NCBI GenBank assembly: GCA_020796225.1
Contig: CM036758.1
Coordinates: 71,796,366 to 71,860,365, forward strand
Direction: 5' to 3'
Length of the DNA stretch: 64,000 nucleotides
From: Arion vulgaris
Taxonomy: Eukaryota > Mollusca > Gastropoda > Stylommatophora > Arionidae
In this document: positions 32,763-42,902 of the stretch, one piece after another
Numbering within the stretch: position 1 is the first letter of the stretch
Layout: every line of letters starts with the position of its first letter
The notes under the pieces: generated by a model
What the model was told of the DNA's origin: nothing
The model's database searches: none
The model's input: only the letters and a program-made list of their open reading frames with translations
Position numbers and translations under genes: made by a program

Positions 32763-33390
32763 AGACCAGTGTGACTGTGGTATTGACAAGTGACTTCGTC
32801 GAGTGACTGTGACTGTGGTATTGACAAGTGACTTCATCGAGTGACTGTGACTGTGGTATTGACAAGTGCCTTCGTCAAGTGACTGTGATTGTGGTATTGA
32901 CAAGTGACTTCGTCGAGTGACTGTGACTGTGGTATTGACAAGTAACTTCGTCGAGTGACTGTGACTGTGGTATTGACAAGTGACTTCGTCGAGTGACTGT
33001 GATTGTGGTATTGACAAGTGACTTCGTCGAGTGACTGTGACTGTGGTATTGACAAGTGACTTCGTCGAGTGACTGTGACTATGGTATTGACAAGTGACTT
33101 CGTCGAGTGACTGTGATTGTGGTATTAACAAGTGACTTCGTCGAGTGACTGTGACTGTGGTATTGACAAGTAACTGCGTCGAGTGTCTGTCACATTGACA
33201 AGTGGCTGCGTCGAGTGACTGTGACTGTGGTATTGACAAGTGATTGCGTCGAGTGACTGTGACTGTGGTATTGACAAGTAACTGCGTCGAGTGTCTGTCA
33301 CATTGACAAGTGGCTGCGTCGAGTGACTGTGACTGTGGTATTGACAAGTGATTGCGTGGAGTGACTGTGACTGTGGTATTGACAAGTAAT
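32763..33390. repeat. 38-bp tandem array with a higher-order block
   Basis: The unit contains gtgacttcgtcgagtgactg then tgactgtggtattgacaa. Near the right end a larger block that includes a shortened unit with tgtctgtcacattgac is repeated twice (from about 33170 and 33280). The minus frame of 202 residues is a repeat translation. Confidence 0.95.
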
Positions 33391-33475
33391 TGCGTGCTCT
33401 TTCATGTCGGTGCTCTTTCATGTCGGTGCTCTTTAATGTCGGTACTCTGCAATGTCAGTGACCTGCAATGTGCTG
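33391..33475. repeat. 18-bp tandem repeat, 4 units
   Basis: Unit gtgctctttcatgtcg with small changes, directly after the 38-bp array. Confidence 0.85.
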
Positions 33476-33555
33476 CCACCGTAACACAAGGGCGGTAATG
33501 TCTACTTAACAAATAGAATGGCTTGGAGTTATCTTACAAATATACTGTATTCCTA

Positions 33556-33735
33556 CTAAATATCTTCACCATCTTCATAATTACATCGGGACCCTCGCCG
33601 GTGCTACGGAGTTCGTACACTGCAGTTGAGATTTTTCTGCTTAAGAAAGAGATCGAAACACATATGGTTACTCACAGAAGTGTAATGATGACGGTCATAT
33701 CAATCAATCAATCATTCAATCACTCAATGACAAAT
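33556..33735 (+). mobile_element. SINE-H 3' fragment
   Basis: Contains ctcgccggtgctacggagtt, cgtacactgcagttgag and an (ATCA)n tail with imperfections. The 5' half is missing. Confidence 0.78.
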
Positions 33736-33739
33736 TCAG

Positions 33740-34115
33740 TTAAACGATTTAGTGGATCGCATTCATGTAACCCATCTAGTAATCTATTATTAAATCATCA
33801 CAGAATTATGGAAACGGCAGGGAAGAGATATGTCTGGTAAACACATCAGAATATCAAATATAGTTTAAACAACTTGACAAGTAAGCCAAATCCAGGTAAC
33901 AGCCAGCATGTGTACTGTTATTGATATACGCAATAATTAATTGCGTTTAACCGGATATGCTATAAGACGCGTTGGCTGAGTTATGGTCGGGAAGTTGGTA
34001 TTCCCGATAATAGGAATTACATAAGTAACATGTTTATAGAACGTTTATGCAGAAACTATTAGTAAACAAATAGTGTGTTGTGTGTAATCAATTATATATG
34101 TATATGTATCGTCCG
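33740..34115. other. unassigned sequence
   Basis: No gene or repeat family recognised. Confidence 0.4.
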
Positions 34116-34117
34116 AT

Positions 34118-34240
34118 AGCTTGTCTTGAGCAGAAATTGCCACCCATATCAGTCCTTGGGAGTTTTTCTCTTTTAGGGCCAGATGTCCCGCCTCTACAGC
34201 CGTTAAAAACATCAGTCGCAAACTGAATCCATTTTCGCAT
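34118..34240 (-). mobile_element. LINE-3 3' fragment
   Basis: Minus-strand match to the LINE-3 end (compare 29.76-29.88 kb): tagcttgtcttgagcagaaa, then cagatgtcccgcctctaca. Frame keeps AVEAGHLA-like residues. Confidence 0.65.
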
Positions 34241-34258
34241 ATATATATATATTTATAT

Positions 34259-34480
34259 GTGTGCTCGAGTACAACACTCATACACGCATACAACACACAC
34301 ATGTGTACAACACTCATACACGCGTACAACACACGCATGTGTACAACAATCATACACGCGTACAACACACGCATGTGTACAGCACTCACACATGTACAGC
34401 ACACACATGTGTACAGCACTCATACACATGTACAGCACACACATGTGTACAACATTCATACACGTGTAAAACACTCAGAA
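34259..34480. repeat. about 20-bp tandem array, left block
   Basis: Units such as gtacaacactcatacacgc and acacatgtgtacagcactc. The same motif resumes at 34640 beyond a SINE-C piece. Open frames on both strands are artefacts. Confidence 0.9.
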
Positions 34481-34483
34481 TAT

Positions 34484-34626
34484 GAATGAAAATCGTGACA
34501 TATCCTTTACAGGACACCACCATCAGCCCCAGTAAACGACTCTATTCCTAGTATCTATGTATCTTCTAAATTTCTAAGTATCACATATACGTTCAGTAGT
34601 TTGCATTGAGTTCTGAACGGTACTCA
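34484..34626 (-). mobile_element. SINE-C fragment between array blocks
   Basis: Minus strand: gaatgaaaatcgtgacatat, then atacgttcagtagtttgc and ttctgaacggt. Only the 3' half is kept, with some rearrangement in the middle. Confidence 0.72.
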
Positions 34627-34639
34627 ATTTGTATTGAGT

Positions 34640-35393
34640 TCTCCAACATGCGTACAATACTTCTACATGCGTACAGCACTTCTACATGCGTACAACACTC
34701 CTACATGCGTACACCACTTCTACATGCGTACAGCACTTCTACATGCGTACAACACTCCTACATGCGTACACCACTTCTACATGCGTACAACACTCCTACA
34801 TGCGTACAATACTTCTACACGCTTACAACTCATACAAGCGTACAACATTCATACATACGTGCAATACAACATTCATACACGCGTATAACACTCAAATACA
34901 CGTACAACACTCATATACACATGTACACCACTCATACACACGTACAACATTCAAACACACGTACACCATTCATACACGTACAACACTTATACACACGTAC
35001 AACACTTAAATGCACATACAACACTCATATACACAAACAACACTCATACACGCGTACATACACTTACAACCTTCACATACACATACAACATTCATATACA
35101 CATACACCACTCATACACACACACAACATTCATACACACATACAACACTCATACACGCGTACAACACTTGTACACACGTGCAACACTCATACACGCGTAC
35201 AACACTCATACACACATACAACACTCATACACACATACAACACTCATACACACATACAACACTCATACACACATACAACACTCATACACGCGTACAACAC
35301 TCATACACACGTACAACACTCATACACACATACAACACTCATACACACATACAACACTCATACACACATACAACACTCATACACATGTGTGTT
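34640..35393. repeat. about 20-bp tandem array, right block
   Basis: Begins with catgcgtacaacacttcta units and drifts to catacaacactcatacaca units. Roughly 38 units. The 291-residue frame is a repeat translation. Confidence 0.92.
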
Positions 35394-35629
35394 AGTTTGT
35401 GAGAGAGAAATAATTAACAGAACTAACGTTAAGCACTCAGGGGCAGATCACCAGGTTTTCAGCACTTTTGTCAGCAGATGACAATGGAATGCATGCTGAC
35501 AGCTCGACACTGTAGCTACACTGGCCATGATACATCTGTCATCATTATTCGCGGAGAACTCCCTTGACCCTTGTCTCTTTTAATAGTTTTATGATCTGAT
35601 TATTCATTTTATGTGCTTATGTGCTGCCA

Positions 35630-35865
35630 TACATACGTAAGTCAGCTCGATCACAACCCAAGCGTACCTAGTTCAAACCCCACCGTGGACAAGTTTGGAA
35701 GCAAATTTGTTTCTGTGGCATTTTTTACGAAAAGTAAAAATATACCTCACCGCTCAGAAAGCAATGGCAAATTACTGAACGTATACGTGGTGACTAGAAA
35801 ATCAATGACTCGTTTACTGTGGTTGATGGCTGCGCCTGTAAAGGATATGCCACGATTTTCATACA
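35630..35865 (+). mobile_element. SINE-C copy, 5' truncated
   Basis: Starts inside the tRNA-like head (gtcagctcgatcacaaccc), B box agttcaaaccc, and ends atatgccacgattttcat. Confidence 0.83.
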
Positions 35866-36000
35866 TAAGTGTCTTTGTTCTAAAACGCCAATTTATTAAG
35901 TATCATTGCAGCCTCCTCGCGGTTTTCTCCAGATCTGAACTGATCCGTTGATATGATCCGCTCTGACTACCTCAGATGTGTACGTTTTCGTACATTGCCT
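35866..36000 (-). mobile_element. unclassified repeat M, empty for MITE-E
   Basis: Minus-strand match to 26680-26770 plus 26933-26960, without the MITE. Contains cggttttctccagatctg. Confidence 0.55.
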
Positions 36001-36114
36001 AGTCTCTTAACTACAAACTCGCCCAGTCCTCTTCTTCTTTCACAATCCAGCAACTCTTGTGATCTTGCCCTTTGGCCTAAAACCATTTTCCAGTAACTAC
36101 ATGTGTTTGTGATT

Positions 36115-36242
36115 TGTTGCTTTGTTTAATGCATCGTTTGCTTGATAAAGGCCATTTAGTCGAAATGTTGCTGTGTATTGTAATTGTTTTTGTATTTTGT
36201 AAAACTACAGTACTTTGTTATTACGTGTTTCGACATTGCTTT
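36115..36242 (+). mobile_element. unclassified repeat N, possible Penelope-like terminal fragment
   Basis: Matches 3870-4010; contains gcttgataaaggcc then agtcgaaatgttgctgtg and tacgtgtttcgac. Confidence 0.45.
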
Positions 36243-36256
36243 ATTTAAAGAGTATA

Positions 36257-36512
36257 AAGGACCTCTGTAACTCAAACGGTAGTGAGCTTGATCACAATCC
36301 CAAGCGTACCTGGTTCAAACCCACGGTGGGCAAGTTTGGAAGCAAATTTGTTTCCGTGAGATTTGTACAAAAGATAATACAATAGACCTCACCGTTCAGA
36401 AAGCAATGTCAAACTACTGAACGTATAAGTGGTGCATAGAAAAATCAACGACTCATTTACTGTGGTTGATGGCTACGTCCTATACAGGATATGTCACGAT
36501 TTCCATTTCATA
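36257..36512 (+). mobile_element. SINE-C copy
   Basis: A box taactcaaacg (one change), B box ggttcaaaccc, body and 3' end as in other copies. Confidence 0.86.
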
Positions 36513-36562
36513 AAAGATCTAAGTCGAAGAATTTACTTCCGTGTACCAGGTTTTACACCAAA

Positions 36563-36806
36563 TCGGGGGTCTCGGTGGTTAAGTGGTTAAGCCCTTTGCC
36601 TTGTGAGTCGTAGGTCGTCGGTTCGAATCCGAACCGCGCCGTTCTGTTCACGAGTGCCATTTTCTCCAGAGACCCCAAGGATTGTTGCTGGAACTACGGA
36701 GTCCGTGCTTTGCGCAATACTCTCGACAGGTGACGTGTCATTTCTGCGGAGAGGGACCGAGCCATATGGAGTAAAACCCGGTACAATGAAGTCAATCCTT
36801 CGGCTT
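36563..36806 (+). mobile_element. SINE-J copy, best preserved
   Basis: The tRNA-like head has cggtggttaagtggttaag and an intact B box ggttcgaatcc. Body contains tgttgctggaactacggagt and aggtgacgtgtcatttctg, end with caatgaagtcaatccttcgg. Confidence 0.85.
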
Positions 36807-36811
36807 TAAAA

Positions 36812-37835
36812 CCCTTTTAAAACCCCAAATGGCTCAGGTCTCCTCTACAGAAATGGCAAGCCACCTACACAGAAATGACAAGCCACCTACACAGAAATGG
36901 CAAGCCACCTACACAGAAATGACAAGCCACCTACACAGAAATGACAAGCCAACTACACAGAAATGACAAGCCACCTACACAGAAATAACAAGCTACCCAC
37001 ACAGAAATGACAAGCCACCTACACAGAAATGACAAGCCACCTACACAGAAATGACAAGCCACCTACACAGAAATGGCAAGCCACCTACACAGAAATGACA
37101 AGCCACCTACACAGAAATGACAAGCCACCTACACAGAAATGACAAGCCACCTACACAGAAATGACAAGCCACCTACACAGAAATGACAAGCCACCTACAC
37201 AGAAATGACAAGCCACCTACACAGAAATGACAAGCCAACTACACAGAAATGACAAGCCACCTACACAGAAATAACAAGCTACCCACACAGAAATGACAAG
37301 CCACCTACACAGAAATGACAAGCCACCTACACAGAAATGACAAGCCACCTACACAGAAATGACAAGCCACCTACACAGAAATAACAAGCTACCCACACAG
37401 AAATGACAAGCCACCTACACAGAAATGACAAGCCACCTACACAGAAATGACAAACCACCTTCACAGAAATGACAAACCACCTACACAGAAATGACAAGCC
37501 ACCTTCACAGAAATGACAAACCACCTACACAGAAATGACAAGCCACCTACACAGAAATGACAAACCACCTACACAGAAATGACAAACCACCTACACAGAA
37601 ATGACAAACCACCTACACAGAAATGACAAGCCACCTTCACAGAAATGACAAACCACCTACACAGAAATGACAAACCACCTACACAGAGTATTGCACAAAA
37701 CTAGAATCCCGTAGCGTCGGCGATAATCCTAGGAATCGCTGGAAAAAAACATGCACGCATGAACAGAACGACGCGGTCTGGATTCAAACCCAGGTAAATT
37801 ACAAGTACCTCTAAGTCGAAGTAAGGCGCGCCTGA
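36812..37835 (-). mobile_element. SINE-J copy split by an internal 22-bp array
   Basis: Left remnant (36812-36850) reads aaaaccccaaatggctcagg and tctcctctacag, the SINE-J 3' end on minus. Right remnant (37687-37835) has gagtattgcacaaaac, then gcggtctggattcaaaccc from the head. The SINE segment cagaaatgacac...cacctg between them is expanded. Confidence 0.8.
36848..37686. repeat. 22-bp tandem array, about 38 units
   Basis: Unit cagaaatgacaagccaccta plus ca. Variants gacaaacc, ggcaagcc and a whole altered unit (aataacaagctaccc) recur at intervals, showing duplication of larger blocks. Confidence 0.96.
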
Positions 37836-37839
37836 ATGG

Positions 37840-38390
37840 CGATGTACACTGGTGATAAAGAAAGCAAGCCTTCACGTAAACCAGTCAGAGGTGTCGTATT
37901 AGGCGCCAAGAATTCATAGTGGGCGATCAAAAAAAATGACTGACAGGTAAGACGATCATGACTGATTCTATTTTTAAGATGGCGTCGTCGTCTATGACTC
38001 TGTAAGCGTCAAGGTAACAGATAAGAAAGAGAGACAAAGACAGACTAACTAAACTAATAATAAATAATCTATGTAGGCTTAAGATGATAGAGACAGGTGA
38101 AGAGATATACGAGCTGACAGGTGAGTCTAATCTAAATCAGATGATTTTGAAACTACACTAACATAAACACTTATTTGAACGCGCGTGCACGCACACGCCC
38201 ACAGGTGCACACACACACACGCACACAGATACACACATACAGATAAATACACAGGCACACAATACACACGCACACAGATAACACGCACATAGATAACACG
38301 CACACAGGCGTACGTACACACATACAGGAATGCAGGAGTAACGGTAAACGGTTTAGTCAAAATAGAGACGAAAAAAATTAAAGAAAATAA
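37840..38390. other. unassigned sequence with a CA-rich stretch
   Basis: 38160-38340 is an irregular run of acacgcacacagat-like motifs. Nothing else recognised. Confidence 0.5.
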
Positions 38391-38394
38391 CGCG

Positions 38395-38530
38395 TGCTCA
38401 TACCATGTGGTAAAAATGGGAATTTGGTTTTAGTTCCTTAATTTTCTTTCCCCATACGGTTCACATCGCGCTGACCGCGTTTACTTCCAGAGTGTTCACT
38501 TGTACCCAAATGAAGCTCACGTAAAAGATG
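38395..38530 (-). mobile_element. SINE-F copy, diverged
   Basis: Aligns with the minus copy at 41.83-41.99 kb: cataccatgtggtaaa, then catcgcgctgaccgcg, tttacttccagagtg and tgtacccaaatgaag. Confidence 0.55.
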
Positions 38531-38829
38531 GAGTGACGACAACCTTGGAGAAACAAATATCATTTTACACGATACTGTGAGTAAAGTACACACTAGATCC
38601 TGAAATATTTCCCTTTTGGTCATCATCATCAAGTGCCGTGCCGGCTGGTGTAGGCGATCATGTATCTCCACAATCTCTGTTGTTGATGTTTGCTATCAAC
38701 TCAGATGTTGACGCCCTACCGTGTGGTAGACAATGAAAATAAAGGAAAAAAAGATCGAGATTAAAGACATGGAAGATATGGAAGATATGGAAGGCAAGGG
38801 AGATCAAAACAAACACAAAACTGAGAATT

Positions 38830-39290
38830 TTCCAGTCAAATGTGAAGTCAGTGCTGTTCTATGGCTCGGAAACATGGAAGACCACAAAGGAAACTATCAG
38901 AAAACTGCAGACCTTCGTAAATGGATGTTTACGTAGGATAGAGGGATTGAGATGGTATGATAAGATTACAAACGAGGAACTCAGGGAGAGAACAAAGCAG
39001 ATACCAGTGGAGAGAGAGCTCAGGAAGAGACGCTGGCGATGGATAGGACATACATTGAGAAGACCGACCGGAAGCATCGCGAGACAGGCATTGTTTTGGA
39101 ACCCGCAGGGAAAGAGGAGTAGGGAAGGCCTAGGCAGACCTGGAAAAGAGAGCTGGAGGCGGATATAAAGAGGATAGGCAAAACATGGAAAGAATTGGAA
39201 GGGATGGCAAGAGGGAGGAAGAGATGGAAGAAGTTTGTTGAAGACCTGTGCTCCGATGGGAGTTGAAAGGTGATGATGATGATGATATGT
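38830..39290 (+). mobile_element. LINE-6-like fragment (ORF2 C-terminus)
   Basis: Plus frame reads [57 protein letters not shown] and [13 protein letters not shown]. It continues after a shift to a WKELEG-like end and a (GAT)n tail. This is the classic LINE ORF2 ending of RTE-like elements. The reverse transcriptase core is absent. Confidence 0.8.
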
Positions 39291-39394
39291 CTATTATCTA
39301 TTCCCAGATGGAAGATGTAGTTGGCTGTCCACTCTTGCCGTTAAGCGTTGGGATGGGAGCTTTAATTTGCGTTCTAGGGCCAGATGAGTCGACC

Positions 39395-40045
39395 TTGTTG
39401 TGTTATATCCGTGTTTATGTAGTGTGGTCTTGATATTGTCTATCCATCTTTTTTTTGATCTTCCCTTAGCTCTAGTACCCGATCTCTTTTTATTGTATGC
39501 TGTTATTGGTGGTTGGTTGTATTTCCTTCTCCTTAAATGTCTAAACTACTGCATTTGTTGTCTTTTTGGATGTATTCGATGTATGAAGTTATGCCCACTC
39601 TGCTTCTGATGTCCTCATTTCGTAGTCTGTCTTTCCTGGTGACTCCCACTGCCTTCCTCAAGCATTTCATTTTACACGTTATGAGCTTTCTGTGATGTGA
39701 GCTTTCTGTGATGTGAGCTTTCTGTGATGTGAGCTTTCTGTGATGTGAGCTGTCTGTGATGTGAGCTTTCTGTGATGTGAGCTTTCTGTGATGTGAGCTT
39801 TCTGTGATGTGAGCTTTCTGTGATGTGAGCTTTCTGTGATGTGAGCTTTCTGTGATGTGAGCTTTCTGTGATGTGAGCTTTCTGTGATGTGAGCTTTCTG
39901 TGATGTGAGCTTTCTGTGATGTGAGCTTTCTGTGATGTGAGCTTTCTGTGATGTGAGCTTTCTGTGATGTGCTGTTGTTATGATTGGTGAATGCGATATG
40001 ACTGTTGTGTATTCCTCTTCTTCTGATGATATTCTTTAGGGGTGA
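39395..40045 (-). mobile_element. LINE-4 fragment split by an internal 16-bp array
   Basis: Minus-strand match to 12.45-12.78 kb (ttgtctatccatctttt, ggtggttggttgtattt, ctttcctggtgactccca, caagcatttcatttt). The array starts at the LINE codons whose minus reading is agaaagctcac. A short diverged LINE piece follows to about 40045. Confidence 0.78.
39683..39971. repeat. 16-bp tandem array, 18 units
   Basis: Unit gagctttctgtgatgt, almost perfect; one unit has gctgtct. The same 16 bases occur once, with small changes, in the sister LINE at about 12514-12530. Confidence 0.95.
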
Positions 40046-40061
40046 GGGGAGGGGTTAGGGT

Positions 40062-40170
40062 ACCTCTGTGGCGTAGAAAAAGATACTCACCTTTCGGTCC
40101 AAAATTTACTCGGTTCATTTTTGCGTGAAGAGGTTATGCTATTTTTCCAGCGATCCACGATCCGGTAAAA
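40062..40170 (+). mobile_element. SINE-H head fragment
   Basis: A box tggcgtagaaa, B-box-like cggttcatttttgcgtg, then ttatgctatttttccag. Confidence 0.6.
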
Positions 40171-40175
40171 ACCTA

Positions 40176-40296
40176 AGAGACTTCCGGAAAACGGCCCTTG
40201 TAAACAAAGTGGCGCGGTCAGGTTTCGAACTTGCAACCTTTGGAACGCAAGGCAGCGGCTTAACCAAAACCAACACCATATATCATTTTCCTCACC
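40176..40296 (-). mobile_element. tRNA-like SINE head, SINE-J type
   Basis: Minus strand reading has agttcgaaacctgaccgcg and an A-box-like ggttaagccgctg. It lies tail to tail with the SINE-H head. Confidence 0.55.
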
Positions 40297-40469
40297 GGAA
40301 ACAGAACAAATTAAATGCAACATCAGAACACGATCAATGAGAACAGGGAGGTTCGTATCAAGACCAGGTAACATATGAAATAGTTGAATACTAACGACCA
40401 GACTATATTATTCAAACAGAATGTATGATCTGATACGCATGAAGACTAACTCTGTCACGATAACTGCAC

Positions 40470-40640
40470 TGAGATGGACGCTAGAGGGTAAACGAAAACG
40501 TGAAAAACTAAAAGCGACTGGAGGAGAACAGTAGAACAAGAACTGAAAGGAATAAATCACAGATGGAACACAATACAGAGCATTGCCAAGAATAGAGTAG
40601 AATGACGTGCATTTCGTGTTGCTCTAAGCATCAGGGACGT
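40470..40640 (+). mobile_element. LINE ORF2 3' fragment
   Basis: Plus reading has ALRWTLEGKRKREKLKATGG, a familiar ending motif of LINE ORF2, then stops. Confidence 0.6.
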
Positions 40641-40645
40641 CAAAT

Positions 40646-40648
40646 GTT

Positions 40649-40681
<33 letters not shown>

Positions 40682-40690
40682 GGGAGATAT
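40646..40690. repeat. (GA)n microsatellite
   Basis: GA run with GGGA interruptions. Confidence 0.9.
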
Positions 40691-40725
40691 AATAATCCCA
40701 ATGTGAACAGTTCTCCTTCGTCTCT

Positions 40726-40983
40726 CCTCTTCTTCTTCTTCTTCGCGTTCGTTCTTTATGACCAATTTTAATCACTCTTTGTGATATGTTTGATCTTTGC
40801 CAAGAACGTGTATACATTGTACATTGGTTTGGTAGGCCCTTAAACGCAAAGACTTCTACACGTTTAGGACACGTGCATCCGATTTCAGCCACACCTCCTT
40901 AGGTGCCTCTTACGACATGTGTGGCAGGTAACAGTGGTTCTATTCTTTACACCCCAAATTTGGGCCCGGTAACCACTCAGGCG
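40726..40983 (-). mobile_element. SINE-B copy with target duplication
   Basis: Full-length minus copy. Exact 12-bp duplication tccttcgtctct at 40714-40725 and 40984-40995. Confidence 0.92.
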
Positions 40984-41084
40984 TCCTTCGTCTCTAATCC
41001 TGCTTTGCTTCACAGCTTCTGGATAAGAAGAGATTTATAGAAGGAGTTTTGTGTGTGCTTCATTTACTACATCTCGTTATTGCT

Positions 41085-41170
41085 CGAGTGGTTACCGGCC
41101 CAAGTTGGGGTGTAAAGAATGGAACCACTGTTACCTGTCACGTATGTCGTAAGAGGCAACTAAGTGAGAG
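41085..41170 (+). mobile_element. SINE-B head fragment
   Basis: gctcgagtggttaccggccc, then gggtgtaaagaatggaacc, stopping after aagaggcaactaag. Confidence 0.75.
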
Positions 41171-41399
41171 GGGGCTAGCTACCCCACACCATAAATAACA
41201 CTAGATGGCTACAGAATGGAGAGCGAATCGAGTAAACGCTGGCTGAAACTGGACACATCGCTGTAGGACAAGCACCAGAGCTCCAAATGGTGCTGAAGAT
41301 GTAACGTAAAACACATCAATGCTAAGGCTGCATGAATTAGATTTCCACATGAATAGAATTTATGGGAAAGTCTGGTACATCGGTCTGTGCAGTGATCAT

Positions 41400-41400
<1 letters not shown>

Positions 41401-41459
<59 letters not shown>
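41401..41459. repeat. (AT)n microsatellite
   Basis: Uninterrupted AT run of about 58 bases. Confidence 0.95.
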
Positions 41460-41460
<1 letters not shown>

Positions 41461-41489
41461 TTATTATGATGTATTGTTAGTTGTAGAAA

Positions 41490-41640
41490 AATTATAGGAT
41501 TTCAAGATCGCAAAACTTGTCGGAAAATTGTAGGAATTCAAGATCGCAAAACTTGTTGGAAAATTGTAGGAATTCAAGATCGAAATACGTGTCGAAAAAT
41601 TGTAGGAATTCAAGATCGCAAAACTTTTCGGAAAATCGTA
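41490..41640. repeat. 37-bp tandem repeat, about 4 units
   Basis: Units with gaattcaagatcgcaaaact and tgtcggaaaattgtag. Confidence 0.88.
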
Positions 41641-41743
41641 TTATAATTAAAATGTACCATAGTCTTTTGTGACCAACGGGCATGAAATGCATGTCCATTC
41701 ACATTTATATACCCTAGTGTTCAGTAAGTATGAGGGTCAATTC

Positions 41744-42197
41744 CAGTGGCGGCTCGTGGTCAATTTTCTTTGTGGGGCCAGACACAGATTTTCGGACAAA
41801 ATCATGGTTTTTGGAGTAAAAGTACAGTAAAAAGTAAAGGAACCCTTTCATACCTTGTGGTAAATCAGTGTTAGGCCTGCATTTTTCATTACCCGTCGGC
41901 ACACGATGGGCGATGTGGCAGCATCACGCGGGCCGCCTTTACTTTCCCAGAGCATGTCTGGTACCCAGTTGAGGCTGGGTTGACCTGAAAGCCGTCGCGG
42001 TCGGGAAAAATTCCACGCGCACTGCGGGAGTTGAACCCAGACCACCAGCCATGAGAAGCGAGTTCACTAATAACTACGCTACCGCGGCTCTCCGTTTTTG
42101 GAGTATTTACTATTATTTGTCTATTCCAGGAAGTTATTATCCCTTTCGATTATTGGTGGGGCCGGGCCCCACTGGCCCTAAATGATGAGCGCCCCTG
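41744..42197 (-). mobile_element. MITE-E copy interrupted by SINE-F
   Basis: Left end cagtggcggctcgtgg; right end gcgcccctg (last bases decayed). Exact 8-bp duplication gtcaattc at 41736-41743 and 42198-42205. Removing the SINE leaves about 167 bases, the normal size. Confidence 0.9.
41819..42094 (-). mobile_element. SINE-F copy (tRNA-derived) nested in MITE-E
   Basis: The minus-strand head has gcggtagcgtagttattag and a B box gggttcaactccc; the body has gggtaccagacatgctctgg and the end ggtatgaaagggttcct. Exact 11-bp duplication tttttggagta at 41808-41818 and 42095-42105. Confidence 0.9.
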
Positions 42198-42359
42198 GTC
42201 AATTCCATTCCTCACGTTGGATCGAATCCCCAACATTCTTATGTCGGACTAGATGGGCGAACGATTATGCAATACGCAAATCCGTCCCCTCGGGAATGGA
42301 ATCCAGATTTCAACATTTGTCGGAATATTTTAAAAGATCACTGTAGTTATTACAAGAAG

Positions 42360-42576
42360 ATTTTTTTATTTTTTATACCAATCCAGAAGCATTTAAGCTT
42401 TCAGCTCTTCGGCTCGGTGCCATGGCCATCGTAACCCTTCATTTCGGTGCCACGAATACCGTAAATCTGGAGAACCTGTAGATTTTTTGTCCAGCCCGCG
42501 GAATTGAACCCGCACTCACAGACGGCTTGTCCAACCGTCGTACAACGCGCTACGAACACGCTGGGCAGGCGAGCGA
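42360..42576 (-). mobile_element. SINE-D copy with target duplication
   Basis: Full-length minus copy. Exact 8-bp duplication acaagaag at 42352-42359 and 42577-42584. Confidence 0.88.
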
Positions 42577-42834
42577 ACAAGAAGGTTAAGATTCAGAATC
42601 GCTACAGTTGTCGGAAAAATTATCCGACTCAATATCAGACATTTTGTCTGGAGAAATGGAGACACGTGAGGCGGCAAGAGCAATTAGATGGAGAAAAAGT
42701 GTGAAATCTAAGTGGTTTTTAAAAATGAAATTGAACGAAGAATTCACAGTAGCAATGAATAGAAAGTTGTCAAATTCAGACAGACAGACGTCTCTATAGT
42801 GACAGACAGAGAGACAGACATGCACACGTCTAGA

Positions 42835-42885
42835 CAGACGGACAGGTAGAAAAAGATGGATAGACAATATCAAGCCCACACTAAA
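42835..42885 (+). mobile_element. LINE-4 short fragment
   Basis: gtagaaaaagatggatagac corresponds to the G-R-x-K-R-W-I-D segment of LINE-4. Confidence 0.45.
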
Positions 42886-42902
42886 TGAACACAGACATAA
42901 CA

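Noticed and set aside
36563..36640. Possible tRNA gene with an intact B box
   Set aside because: The same sequence heads several SINE-J copies, and no closed cloverleaf is evident.
38160..38360. Cys/Val-rich minus-strand peptide
   Set aside because: It is the antisense of a CA-rich simple stretch.
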